Below are positions 6,911 through 13,604 of a DNA stretch of 13,900 nucleotides, piece after piece. The DNA lies in assembly GCA_946887295.1 (NCBI GenBank), contig CAMPKP010000088.1:1-13900 (forward strand), read 5' to 3'. The notes below the pieces were generated by a model. The model made no database searches and was not told where the DNA came from. It saw only the letters and a program-made list of their open reading frames with translations. Numbering within the stretch: the stretch's first letter is position 1; each line of letters opens with the position of its first letter. The DNA comes from an uncultured Gemmatimonadota bacterium (GTDB taxonomy: Bacteria; Gemmatimonadota; Gemmatimonadetes; Gemmatimonadales; GWC2-71-9). Made by a program: the position numbers and the translations under genes.

Positions 6911-7630
6911 TCAGTCGTGCCCGCCGATGTAGCGCCGGATCATCTTCTCCCAGTACTGCCAATCGTGCGCCCAGCCGTCCCAGATGCGCAAGGCATTGCC
7001 GATGCCCTTGCTCCACAGGATGGCGGACAGCTCCTCGTTGTCGGGCCGAGCCGGATCGTCCCGGCCGACCGCGAGAATGATGTCCTGGCGCCGGAACGCC
7101 TCCAGCCGATCCGGATCGTGCTCGTGCCGGAGGAAGTCCGTGGGATTGCAGGCGTACACGTTGGGGTCCGAATAGCCCCCGGTGAGACGCTTCACGTCGT
7201 AGGTGCCGCTCATCCCGAGGATGCGGTTCACCAGGTGCGGGTGCCGGAAGCCGAGGCACGCCGCGTAGTACCCGCCAAGGCTGGCGCCGGTGGCGATGAC
7301 GAAGGGATTGGAGTTCCGGCTCGCGGTGAAGGGCAGAACCTCGTCGGCCAGGTACTGGTCGTACTGGAGAAATCGCCAGGCCCGGGCGCCGGGATGCAGG
7401 TGGTCGGCGTACCAGGTCTCGCCGGGCAGATGGTCGAGCAGGAAGAGCTGGACCCAGCCCTGATCGATGTGGTCGGCCAGCACCTCGTGCATCCGCCGGT
7501 CGAGCCATTCCCGATGGGTGCCCATCGAGGTGGGAAACACGAGGACCCGGGCGCCCTGGTGCCCCACGACGTCGAGCGCCATGTCCCGGCCCAGCGCGGG
7601 GCTGTGCCAGCGGTGATACTCGTGGTGCAC
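6911..7630 (-). CDS. Alpha/beta-hydrolase esterase
   Basis: This 239-residue protein has the alpha/beta-hydrolase esterase fold. The nucleophile elbow is VIATGASLGGYYAACLGFRHP with S117 (motif TGASLGG). The likely acid is D191 or D192 in AVGRDDPA, and the catalytic His is H222 in GWAHDWQYW. An early VLVFPTSMGTHREWLDR supplies the oxyanion region. No signal peptide is seen, so it is probably cytoplasmic. The start is GTG 7630, just 3 bases after the stop of the preceding esterase gene and without a clear ribosome-binding site, which suggests coupled translation. As a close neighbour of ATP-grasp and GCS2 ligases it may release or cyclise a pathway product, or hydrolyse an ester or amide precursor. 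Substrate specificity cannot be read from the sequence. Confidence 0.88.
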   Translation of the reverse strand: MHHEYHRWHSPALGRDMALDVVGHQGARVLVFPTSMGTHREWLDRRMHEVLADHIDQGWVQLFLLDHLPGETWYADHLHPGARAWRFLQYDQYLADEVLPFTASRNSNPFVIATGASLGGYYAACLGFRHPHLVNRILGMSGTYDVKRLTGGYSDPNVYACNPTDFLRHEHDPDRLEAFRRQDIILAVGRDDPARPDNEELSAILWSKGIGNALRIWDGWAHDWQYWEKMIRRYIGGHD

Positions 7631-7633
7631 GGT

Positions 7634-8407
7634 TCAGCCCGAAGGAGAGAGGAGGAACGGCAGGGCCGCCCGGAGGCGCCGGCTCCAGGCGGCCTCCTCG
7701 TGCCGGCCCGAGCGGTCTTCCACGTATCGGAGCTGCGCGCCTTCGGTATACCCTTTCGCGCGCAGCAGGTCGCGGAGCCTGCGGGCATCCTCGAGGGTCT
7801 CGGCTCCCTCCTGGCGGCCGACGTCGACGTAGAGCCGCCCCGGGACGAAGGGGACGGTCTCGAGCAGCCCAAAGATAGCGCGCCCGGCGAGCCAGAGCGA
7901 CGGACTCAGCGCCCCCATGATGCCGAAGACGTCGGGCCGGGCGAAGAACGCGAACAGGCTGATGAGCCCCCCCATGGACGACCCGACGACGCCGGTCGCC
8001 TCGCGCTGCGGCAGCGTGCGGAACCTGGCATCCACCAGCGGCTTGATCGCCTCCGCCACATGGCTCACGTAACCGGCGCCGCGTCCGGGTCCGGCCTCGG
8101 GATCGTCGAAAGGCCCGTACTCGGCGAGCCGCCCCTCACCCGCGTTCGGGATCCCGACCACGATCCCCTCGAAGCCGCGCCGCGCGGCCCGGTTCATGGC
8201 GAGGTCGACCCGCCAGGAGCCGGCGAAGCTCTCCGCCGGATCGAAGAGGTTCTGGCCATCCTGCATGTAGAGCACGGGATAGCGCCGGTCGGGGACGCCG
8301 TAGGTCGGGGGCAGATAGATCGCGAGCTCCCGGTCGAGTCCGGGGGCGTCGGGTCCGGGCGAGAGCCGCTCGACGCGGCCCCGCGCGCGCCGCTGTGCGG
8401 GAGGCAT
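7634..8407 (-). CDS. Putative esterase, Fes/YieL-like alpha/beta-hydrolase
   Basis: This 257-residue serine esterase resembles the enterochelin-esterase (Fes)-like alpha/beta-hydrolases. Typical features in order: DRELAIYLPPTYG and RRYPVLYMQDGQNLFD (25-56), a loop with SWRVDLAMNRAARRG, and GIVVGIPNAGEGRLAEYGPF (81-100). The nucleophile elbow is GVVGSSMGGLISLFAF with S144. The likely acid is E200 in DVGRQEG, and H236 in SGRHEEAAW is the catalytic base. There is no signal peptide. ATG 8407 is 8 bases after the previous stop, with no strong ribosome-binding site, and the next esterase begins 3 bases after its own stop. The two esterases are distinct families, not a duplication. It belongs to the same run as the ligases below; its substrate is unknown, and a siderophore role is not supported by any neighbour. 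Confidence 0.88.
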   Translation of the reverse strand: MPPAQRRARGRVERLSPGPDAPGLDRELAIYLPPTYGVPDRRYPVLYMQDGQNLFDPAESFAGSWRVDLAMNRAARRGFEGIVVGIPNAGEGRLAEYGPFDDPEAGPGRGAGYVSHVAEAIKPLVDARFRTLPQREATGVVGSSMGGLISLFAFFARPDVFGIMGALSPSLWLAGRAIFGLLETVPFVPGRLYVDVGRQEGAETLEDARRLRDLLRAKGYTEGAQLRYVEDRSGRHEEAAWSRRLRAALPFLLSPSG

Positions 8408-8415
8408 CGTTTCGG

Positions 8416-9306
8416 CTACGCGGGGCTGCGCGACGCCCAGAGCAGCGCACGCAGGCCGATGAGCGCACGCTCCTGCTGGGCCGTGGTGCCGAAGGTCCCG
8501 TCGGCGCGCTGGCGGGCCGCGAGCGCGGTGCCGGCCCGGCGTACCGTCACCTGGGCCTCGAGGGTGCCCGCGGCGAGAAGGGCGTCGAGGACCTGGAAGA
8601 GGTCCGCGTGGGGCCACTCGCCGTCGATCCTCTGGTTCGTGGTGAGCAGGCCGACCAGCCGGTGGATGATCTCCTCGTGCTCGGGGCCGGCCGCGGCGAG
8701 TGCGTGCAGTCCCGAGACGATCGTGTCGGGGGCGAAATATTCGTTCCACTCGGTCCACTGCTCCGAGATCCTCGCCAGACTCTGGAGATGCTGCTTCACC
8801 GAGGGCCGCTGGGCGTGCCCGGCCCGGATCACCGCACGGAGCGCGAAGCAGCTGATGGCGAACCGTGCCGCCGGCTCCACCCTGAACACCTTGCCCGTGG
8901 GCAGGGTCACCGGTGCGAGGCGCTGTCCGGGGGGCGCGGGCGCGAAGAACCCGGCGAGAAAGTGCTGGCAGAGCTGCCGGGCGTGGCGGGCGCGATCACA
9001 GCCGTCGTGGAAGGACCCGGGGCGATCCTGGAGATCGAACAGCCACGCGAGCGACCCGGCGAGGGCCGGAGCGTCGTCGGCCGCTCCGAGGTCCAGCAGC
9101 TCGTGCACCCGCCAGATGGTCGGTACCGCGCCGCCCGCCACCGTGCCGTCGGGCCGGAGATCGGCCGCGAGCGCGCAGCGCAGACGCTCGGCGAGTGCGG
9201 CATCCGTCGCCGCGGGCCGTCCGAGCGCCTCGCGAGCGAGAAGCCCCTGCCGCGTCTGCTCGGTTCCGAAATAGAGCGCCAGGCGCTCGATGGCCGCGTC
9301 GATCAT
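8416..9306 (-). CDS. Alpha/alpha-toroid (prenyltransferase/squalene-cyclase-like) protein of unknown function
   Basis: This 296-residue protein shows repeats of the terpenoid cyclase/protein prenyltransferase toroid kind: LRPDGTVAGG (50-59), LQDRPGSFHDG (92-102), NQRIDGEWPHAD (224-235) and RQRADGTFGTT (265-275), each followed by a helical Leu/Ala segment. No DxDD motif of squalene-hopene cyclases is present. A cluster of possible metal ligands (H100, D101, C103, H109, C113, H115) follows the second repeat, recalling the Asp/Cys/His zinc site of prenyltransferase beta subunits, though the arrangement differs. The chosen ATG at 9306 overlaps the membrane-protein stop as ATGA; a longer open frame upstream looks like read-through of the overlapping gene. 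Neighbours are a three- to four-segment membrane protein and a lipoprotein amidohydrolase upstream, and esterases downstream. Function is unknown. Confidence 0.8.
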   Translation of the reverse strand: MIDAAIERLALYFGTEQTRQGLLAREALGRPAATDAALAERLRCALAADLRPDGTVAGGAVPTIWRVHELLDLGAADDAPALAGSLAWLFDLQDRPGSFHDGCDRARHARQLCQHFLAGFFAPAPPGQRLAPVTLPTGKVFRVEPAARFAISCFALRAVIRAGHAQRPSVKQHLQSLARISEQWTEWNEYFAPDTIVSGLHALAAAGPEHEEIIHRLVGLLTTNQRIDGEWPHADLFQVLDALLAAGTLEAQVTVRRAGTALAARQRADGTFGTTAQQERALIGLRALLWASRSPA

Positions 9307-9662
9307 GCCGGAGCGAGCCGCCAGGCCAGCAGGCCGCCGGCCACGAGGGTTCGCGATATGCGCAGCGCCGCGACGCCGAGAGCAGCGTGATCGGAGGGCT
9401 CGCCCGGACCGCCGTTTCGCGAGGCTGGCCACTCACGCAGCCCGCCCACCAGCCCGAACACCAGCCACCATCCGCCGGAGCCCAGGCTGGCGAACCAGAG
9501 GCCGCCGAGCAGGGTGAGGAGCAGCGCCTCGCCGAGATGCACCCGCGCGCGGCGCAGCCGCGCGCCCCCCCGCACCGTGCCGAGCCGGGAGGCGAGGAGC
9601 TCCCAGAGGAGCAGCCAGACGACCACGGCGATCCAGCCCCCCAGCAGGCGGCTCAGCGCCAT
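9303..9662 (-). CDS. Small integral membrane protein
   Basis: This 119-residue protein has clear hydrophobic segments at about 5-24, 43-60, 62-76 and 103-115. It has a basic cytoplasmic-type loop between the first two (RGGARLRRARVH, 31-42) and a polar loop near 77-92. It therefore looks like a three- or four-pass membrane protein, with no recognised motif. ATG 9662 is 7 bases after the amidohydrolase stop, and GGTGA just upstream may serve as the ribosome-binding site. Its TGA overlaps the ATG of the toroid gene, so the two are translationally coupled and possibly act together. Function is unknown. Confidence 0.72.
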   Translation of the reverse strand: MALSRLLGGWIAVVVWLLLWELLASRLGTVRGGARLRRARVHLGEALLLTLLGGLWFASLGSGGWWLVFGLVGGLREWPASRNGGPGEPSDHAALGVAALRISRTLVAGGLLAWRLAPA

Positions 9663-9669
9663 CGGCTCG

Positions 9670-11046
9670 TCACCAGCCGGCCCGGATGCTGTCGGGTGAG
9701 AGCATGCGTCCCCGGATCATGACGCGGTGAATCGACAGGGTGTTGCGGATGTCTGCGAGCGGATCCCGGTCGAGGACGACGAGGTCCGCGACCTTGCCGG
9801 GCGCGAGGAGGCCGAGGGAGTCCACCCGGAGCAGCAGCGCGCCGTTGCGGGTCGCAGCCGTGATCGCTTCGCCCGGCGTGAGTCCGGCGGCCACCAGCAG
9901 CTCCATCTCCCGATGCAGCGCGTACCCCGGGATCAGCATCTGGTTGGCCGCGTCCGTCCCCACGGCGATCCGGCCGTCCTTGGCGTTGAAGATCCGGAGA
10001 AAGAGGTCCTGCGCCGTCCGCGCGCGGCGGAAGGCGGCGAAGTCGCTCCCGGTCCAGCCGGCGCGCGCGATCATGTCCGGGACGTTCCAACGTTGCCGCT
10101 CCTCCTCGGGAACCGCGTTCAGCATGGTATCGCTCAGCACCGCCGGATCGTCGAGTCGGCTGAACGTCTCGTGCAGCACGAGCGTGGGCACCAGGATCAC
10201 GTTGCGCGCCGCCAGCACCCCCGCCACCCGCGCGAGCGACGCGGAATCCAAGCCGGCCCAGGCCCGCTCGAACGCGGTCCATCCCGCGAAGAACGAGCGC
10301 CCATGCGCGGCATACAGCGCCGAAGGATCGGCCGCGGCGGCCTCGGGAATCCCGGTCAGGTGCTCGATCGAGCCGAGACCGAGACGCGCGGCGGTCATGG
10401 CGTCGGTGAGCCCGAGGTGTCCCGAGACTCCGAGATTGAAGGTGCGCGCCTCGTCGAGCAGGGCCGCGAGCAGCGTCTTGTCGACCCGGGTGTAGACCTT
10501 GACCAGGTCGACCCCCGAGTTCACCAGGCGATCCACGCCGCGCCGGGCTTCCTTCGCCGTGCTCGCCGTGATGGCGTCGGGGTAGGTCGGCGGGACGCCG
10601 TCGATCATCGCGCCGGCGGCGTACACTCTCGGACCCGGACTCCAGCCGCGATTCGACCGGCGGCGCACGCCGAGAACGCTCCGGAGCGCACCATGCTCGT
10701 CCCGCACCGTGGTCACTCCCCACGCGAGATAGCGCGTCATGGACCACCGCGCGACCCCAGCCAGCGGATCCACCAGATGGACGTGGCCGTCCACCAGGCC
10801 GGGCATGATCCAGCGCCCGGTGAGGTCCACCTCGGTGGTCCGCTCGGGCAGCACGAAATCGTCGCGCGACCCGACCGACTCCACGTGGCCGCGCCGGATC
10901 ACCACGGCCGATTGCTCCAGCGGAGGGCCGCCCGAGCCGTCGATCAGCGTGGCGCCGAGCAGGGCGACGCCGTCCGGCTCCCGCGAGCGACACGCGAGCA
11001 GCAGGCACAGCCCAATCGCGATGGCCGCGGGGTGGTGGTGAAGCAT
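9670..11046 (-). CDS. Lipoprotein amidohydrolase (imidazolonepropionase-like, metal-dependent hydrolase)
   Basis: This 458-residue metal-dependent amidohydrolase has a TIM barrel with a binuclear metal site. Signature residues: PGLVDGHVHL with H88 and H90, GVDLVKVYT with K183 (the bridging, probably carboxylated lysine), GVSGHLG with H210, GSIEHLTG with H229, and AVGTDAAN with D365. The beta-sandwich side includes GATLIDGSGGPP (31-42) and the C-terminal LAPGKVADLVVLDRDPL. The N-terminus is a lipoprotein signal (IAIGLCLLLAC, lipobox LLAC with C19), so the mature protein should be lipid-anchored outside the cytoplasmic membrane. Related surface amidohydrolases of this subgroup act on dipeptides or N-acyl amino acids, but I cannot assign the substrate. 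It starts the minus-strand run, divergent from the GH15 gene with 85 bases between starts. ATG 11046 has only a weak AGAG upstream. Confidence 0.92.
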   Translation of the reverse strand: MLHHHPAAIAIGLCLLLACRSREPDGVALLGATLIDGSGGPPLEQSAVVIRRGHVESVGSRDDFVLPERTTEVDLTGRWIMPGLVDGHVHLVDPLAGVARWSMTRYLAWGVTTVRDEHGALRSVLGVRRRSNRGWSPGPRVYAAGAMIDGVPPTYPDAITASTAKEARRGVDRLVNSGVDLVKVYTRVDKTLLAALLDEARTFNLGVSGHLGLTDAMTAARLGLGSIEHLTGIPEAAAADPSALYAAHGRSFFAGWTAFERAWAGLDSASLARVAGVLAARNVILVPTLVLHETFSRLDDPAVLSDTMLNAVPEEERQRWNVPDMIARAGWTGSDFAAFRRARTAQDLFLRIFNAKDGRIAVGTDAANQMLIPGYALHREMELLVAAGLTPGEAITAATRNGALLLRVDSLGLLAPGKVADLVVLDRDPLADIRNTLSIHRVMIRGRMLSPDSIRAGW

Positions 11047-11116
11047 CGACTCTGCGAGACGAGGTGCTGGAAGGTGGGTCTGCGCCGCAGTCCATGCAAG
11101 ATCCTCGAGGGTCTCG

Positions 11117-11124
11117 CTTATACT
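11117..11124. promoter_or_regulatory. Overlapping divergent -10 elements between amidohydrolase and GH15 genes
   Basis: CTTATACT reads TATACT on the plus strand (11119-11124) and TATAAG on the minus strand (11122-11117). Each matches the TATAAT consensus at 5 of 6 positions. The plus-strand start would fall at 11131-11132, which is the A of the GH15 ATG, so that mRNA may be leaderless. The minus-strand start near 11110 leaves about a 64-base leader for the amidohydrolase. No convincing -35 is seen on either side. Confidence 0.45.
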
Positions 11125-11131
11125 TGTGCCG

Positions 11132-12934
11132 ATGAGTGAACCGCAGCCGATCTCGAGCTATGGCATGATCGGGGACATGCGCACGGCGGCGCTGGTCGGA
11201 CTCGACGGAGCGGTCGACTGGTGCTGCCTGCCCCGCTTCGACAGCGGCAGTGTCTTCGCCGCCCTTCTCGACCCGGAGCGGGGCGGCACCTGGGCGGTCC
11301 GCCCCGCCATCCCCTGGACCTCCACGCAGCGCTATCTCCCCCGCACCAACATTCTGGAGACCACCTTCACGACGGACGAAGGAATCGTCACCCTGACCGA
11401 CTTCATGCCGGTGGGGGAGGACGGACGTCCCGCCGCGCCTCAGCCGGAGATCCATCGCCACCTGCGAGGCCGCCGCGGGAGGGTGCCGATGGAGATGATC
11501 TTCATGCCGCGCTTCGAGTACGGCGCGCGCGTCACCCGCCTCGAGGTCCTGCGCGCCGGTCTCTTCGCCACCGATCGGACGGACCAGGTACTCACGCTGT
11601 CGAGCGCGGTCCCCTTCCTCTGGGTGGTGGACCAGTCGACCGCCACGACCCGCTTCGCGCTGGAGAAGGGCGAGAAGCGGTGGCTGGTGCTGCGTTACGA
11701 CGACGACGACATCCACCCGGTGGACCGCTACGCCAGCGCGAGCAAGCTCGATGTCACCGCCGCCTACTGGCAGCGCTGGTCGGCGGGCGTGCACTACACC
11801 GGCCCGTTCCGCTCCATGGTCAAGCGCTCGGCCCTGGTGCTCAAGCTCCTGACCCACGCGGAGACCGGAGCGGTGATCGCGGCGCCCACGACCTCCCTTC
11901 CCGAGACCATCGGTGGGATGCGCAATTGGGACTACCGCTTCGTCTGGCTGCGCGATGCGGCGTTCACGCTGGCGGCGCTCGACGCCGTGGGCCACGGGGC
12001 GGAGGCGGACGCGTTCATGCGTTTCCTCAAGAAGGTCTGCCGGCACGAGGGGGGCGGCCACCTCCAGATCATGTACGGGATCGACGGGCGCCGGGACCTG
12101 GTCGAGCGCCAGCTCGACCACCTCTCCGGCTATCTGGGCTCCCGGCCGGTGCGGGTCGGGAACGGGGCGGCTGGCCAGCTTCAGCTCGACGTCTATGGGG
12201 AGGTGCTGGAGACCGCGGAGCTGTGGCGCCGCAATCACGAGATGACGGAGGGGACCTGGCGGGTCCTCCGCGGACTGGTGGACTGGGTGAGCCGCAACTG
12301 GCACCTCCCCGACTCCAGTATCTGGGAAGTGCGCGGCGAGGCCCGGCACTACGTCTTCAGCAAGGTGATGAGCTGGGTGGCGCTCGACCGGGGAATCCGG
12401 ATGGCGGCGGATCTCGGCCTGGATGGCGACAGCGAGTCGTGGCTCGCCGCACGGGACGCCCTATGGGCCGAGATCCTCACCCGCGGATGGAGCGAGAAGC
12501 GGCAGTCCTTCGTACAGGCGTATGATTCGCACACGCTCGACGCCGCCGCGTTGGCGATCCCGATGGTCCGCTTCCTTCCCTGGAGCGATCCCCGGGTGGT
12601 CGCCACCGTCCGGACCATCGCCCGGGAAGTCACCAGCCCCGACGGCGAGCTGGTCTATCGCTATCGCGGCGGTGACGGCCTGGAGGGAGAGGAAGGCGCC
12701 TTCTCGATCTGCACGTTCTGGCTGGCCCAGGCCCTGGCGATGATCGGCGACCGCAAGCGGGCCGACCGGGTGTTCCGGCGGATGCTTCGCCACGCGAACC
12801 ACGTCGGGCTCTACTCGGAGCAGATCGACCCCGCCGACGGAAGGTTCCTCGGCAACTTCCCCCAGGGCTTCACCCACATCGCGCTAATCAACTGCGCGGC
12901 GGCCTTCGCCCAGCTCGACCGGGCCAAGGGCTGA
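11132..12934 (+). CDS. Glycoside hydrolase family 15 (glucoamylase/trehalase-like)
   Basis: This 600-residue GH15 enzyme hydrolyses alpha-linked glucose (alpha-1,4 glucans, or trehalose in some bacterial members) with inversion. The N-terminal beta-sandwich (about 1-220) opens with SSYGMIGDMRTAALVGLDGA and VDWCCLPRFDSGS, the standard family start. The (alpha/alpha)6 barrel follows: MRNWDYRFVWLRDAAFTL near 265-285, SSIWEVRGEARHYVFSKVM with the acid E399, EEGAFSICTFWLAQALA near 520, and GLYSEQIDP with the base E563, ending LGNFPQGFTHIALI. No signal peptide is seen, so it is probably cytoplasmic, acting on glycogen-like polymers or trehalose. ATG 11132 is preferred over the in-frame GTG 11126 because homologues start here and because no ribosome-binding site precedes either. 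No other glycogen or trehalose gene is nearby. Confidence 0.94.
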   Translation: MSEPQPISSYGMIGDMRTAALVGLDGAVDWCCLPRFDSGSVFAALLDPERGGTWAVRPAIPWTSTQRYLPRTNILETTFTTDEGIVTLTDFMPVGEDGRPAAPQPEIHRHLRGRRGRVPMEMIFMPRFEYGARVTRLEVLRAGLFATDRTDQVLTLSSAVPFLWVVDQSTATTRFALEKGEKRWLVLRYDDDDIHPVDRYASASKLDVTAAYWQRWSAGVHYTGPFRSMVKRSALVLKLLTHAETGAVIAAPTTSLPETIGGMRNWDYRFVWLRDAAFTLAALDAVGHGAEADAFMRFLKKVCRHEGGGHLQIMYGIDGRRDLVERQLDHLSGYLGSRPVRVGNGAAGQLQLDVYGEVLETAELWRRNHEMTEGTWRVLRGLVDWVSRNWHLPDSSIWEVRGEARHYVFSKVMSWVALDRGIRMAADLGLDGDSESWLAARDALWAEILTRGWSEKRQSFVQAYDSHTLDAAALAIPMVRFLPWSDPRVVATVRTIAREVTSPDGELVYRYRGGDGLEGEEGAFSICTFWLAQALAMIGDRKRADRVFRRMLRHANHVGLYSEQIDPADGRFLGNFPQGFTHIALINCAAAFAQLDRAKG

Positions 12935-12939
12935 AACGA

Positions 12940-12966
12940 CAACGCCCCGCATGTCGCGAGGCGTTG
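12940..12966. terminator. Hairpin between convergent GH15 and H1-like genes
   Basis: CAACGCC (12940-12946) pairs with GGCGTTG (12960-12966). After a single c/a mismatch, CGC (12948-12950) pairs with GCG (12956-12958) around the loop ATGTC. It lies 5 bases after the GH15 stop and 22 bases after the H1-like stop on the other strand, a natural place for a bidirectional terminator. U runs are poor on both sides (TCGTTTC on the minus strand), so efficiency is uncertain. Confidence 0.55.
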
Positions 12967-12988
12967 GAGGAGACCGGGGCGCCCGACG

Positions 12989-13435
12989 CTAGCGGCGCCG
13001 TCGGGTCGACCGGCCGGATCTCCGGGCGCCCTTCTTGGCGGTCTTTCGCGCGGTCTTCCTGGCCGGACGCTTCGCCGACTTCCGGCCGCCGCCCTTGGCC
13101 GCCTTCTTGGTGCCCCGCTTGGCCGCCTTCTTGGTGCCCCGCTTGGCCGCCTTCTTGGCACCCCGCTTCGCGGCCTTCGCGGTGCTCCGCTTGGCCGTTT
13201 TCTTCGCCGCCTTCTTGGGGGTCCGCGTGGCTGCCTTCTTGGCCGTCTTCTTCCCCCCGGCGCTCCGCCTGGGAGCCTCGGCTCGGCTCGGCTCACTGGC
13301 CGAGGAGGAGTTGGAGTTGGGGTAACTTGTGTTGGCGGCCGGATTTGGGGTGGTGGGTAGTACCGGCTCCGAAGGCAGGGGGTCCATCCAACCCGAGCCG
13401 GACCAGCCCATCTCCATGTGATGAAGGTCGGCCAT
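12989..13435 (-). CDS. Histone H1-like Lys/Ala-rich basic protein
   Basis: This 148-residue protein has two parts. Residues 1-56 are polar and proline/serine/asparagine-rich (MADLHHMEMGWSGSGW, later TTPNPAANTSYPNSNSSS) and look disordered. Residues 57-148 are extremely basic, built from AAKK/AAKRGTKK units like the tail of eukaryotic histone H1 and of bacterial H1-like or AlgP-type proteins. It ends RSGRSTRRRR. Such tails bind DNA by charge and compact the nucleoid; RNA or polyphosphate binding is an alternative. ATG 13435 has a perfect AAGGAG 5 bases upstream, suggesting strong translation. The gene converges on the GH15 gene and diverges from the Ig-like gene. The basic tail is encoded partly by a 24-base tandem repeat, so its length may vary between strains. 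Confidence 0.85.
   Translation of the reverse strand: MADLHHMEMGWSGSGWMDPLPSEPVLPTTPNPAANTSYPNSNSSSASEPSRAEAPRRSAGGKKTAKKAATRTPKKAAKKTAKRSTAKAAKRGAKKAAKRGTKKAAKRGTKKAAKGGGRKSAKRPARKTARKTAKKGARRSGRSTRRRR
13094..13189 (-). repeat. 24-base tandem repeat in the H1-like gene
   Basis: Units at 13094-13117 and 13118-13141 are identical (cttggccgccttcttggt followed by gccccg). The unit at 13142-13165 differs by two bases, and 13166-13189 is a degenerate fourth copy. On the minus strand they code RGTKKAAK-type octapeptides, in frame. Confidence 0.85.
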
Positions 13436-13509
13436 CTTCGCTCCTTCCGAACGAGATGCGGCGCAACCCGCCGCCGGTCGCGAGGCGTGGTGCGCCTGCT
13501 CACGGTCCA

Positions 13510-13518
13510 GTTAATAAC
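13510..13518. promoter_or_regulatory. AT-rich palindrome GTTAATAAC in the divergent region
   Basis: GTTA-A-TAAC is a perfect palindrome around one base in otherwise GC-rich DNA, 75 bases upstream of the H1-like start. It could be part of that gene's promoter or an operator. No matched -35/-10 pair is convincing. Confidence 0.25.
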
Positions 13519-13522
13519 TTGC

Positions 13523-13566
13523 ACATCTTCAAGCCTTCTGCAAGGCTGCCGATGTCGCGCTATACT
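13523..13566 (+). promoter_or_regulatory. Promoter candidate with an interrupted palindrome, upstream of the Ig-like gene
   Basis: TATACT (13561-13566) is a 5-of-6 match to a -10 element. A weak -35 (CTGCAA, 13538-13543) lies 17 bases upstream. Overlapping it is an interrupted palindrome: ACATC (13523-13527) with GATGT (13551-13555), and AGCCTT (13532-13537) with AAGGCT (13542-13547) around the loop CTGC. Covering the -35 area, it is well placed to bind a regulator. Transcription would begin near 13573. Confidence 0.4.
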
Positions 13567-13604
13567 TACGCGATCCCTGATCCCATCCCGGACCCCGTCA
13601 CCCG

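Noticed and set aside
7634..8407. Enterochelin (siderophore) esterase role
   Set aside because: Only the fold supports it. There is no siderophore synthesis, TonB receptor or iron-uptake gene in the window.
6737..9274. A plus-strand open frame of about 845 codons opposite the esterases
   Set aside because: Antisense to the ATP-grasp start, two esterases and most of the toroid gene. The translation is Arg/Pro/Gly-rich with no motif.
8416..9306. Squalene-hopene cyclase or other terpene cyclase
   Set aside because: Toroid repeats are present, but the protein is half the usual length and lacks the DxDD catalytic motif.
9653..12349. A minus-strand open frame of about 900 codons across the GH15 and amidohydrolase genes
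   Set aside because: It is a shadow of the GH15 gene on one side and an out-of-frame reading of the amidohydrolase on the other; no protein motif is seen.
13094..13189. Short regular repeats that could suggest a CRISPR array
   Set aside because: Units are contiguous without spacers, 24 bases long and in frame with the Lys/Ala tail, so they are coding repeats. No cas genes are present.
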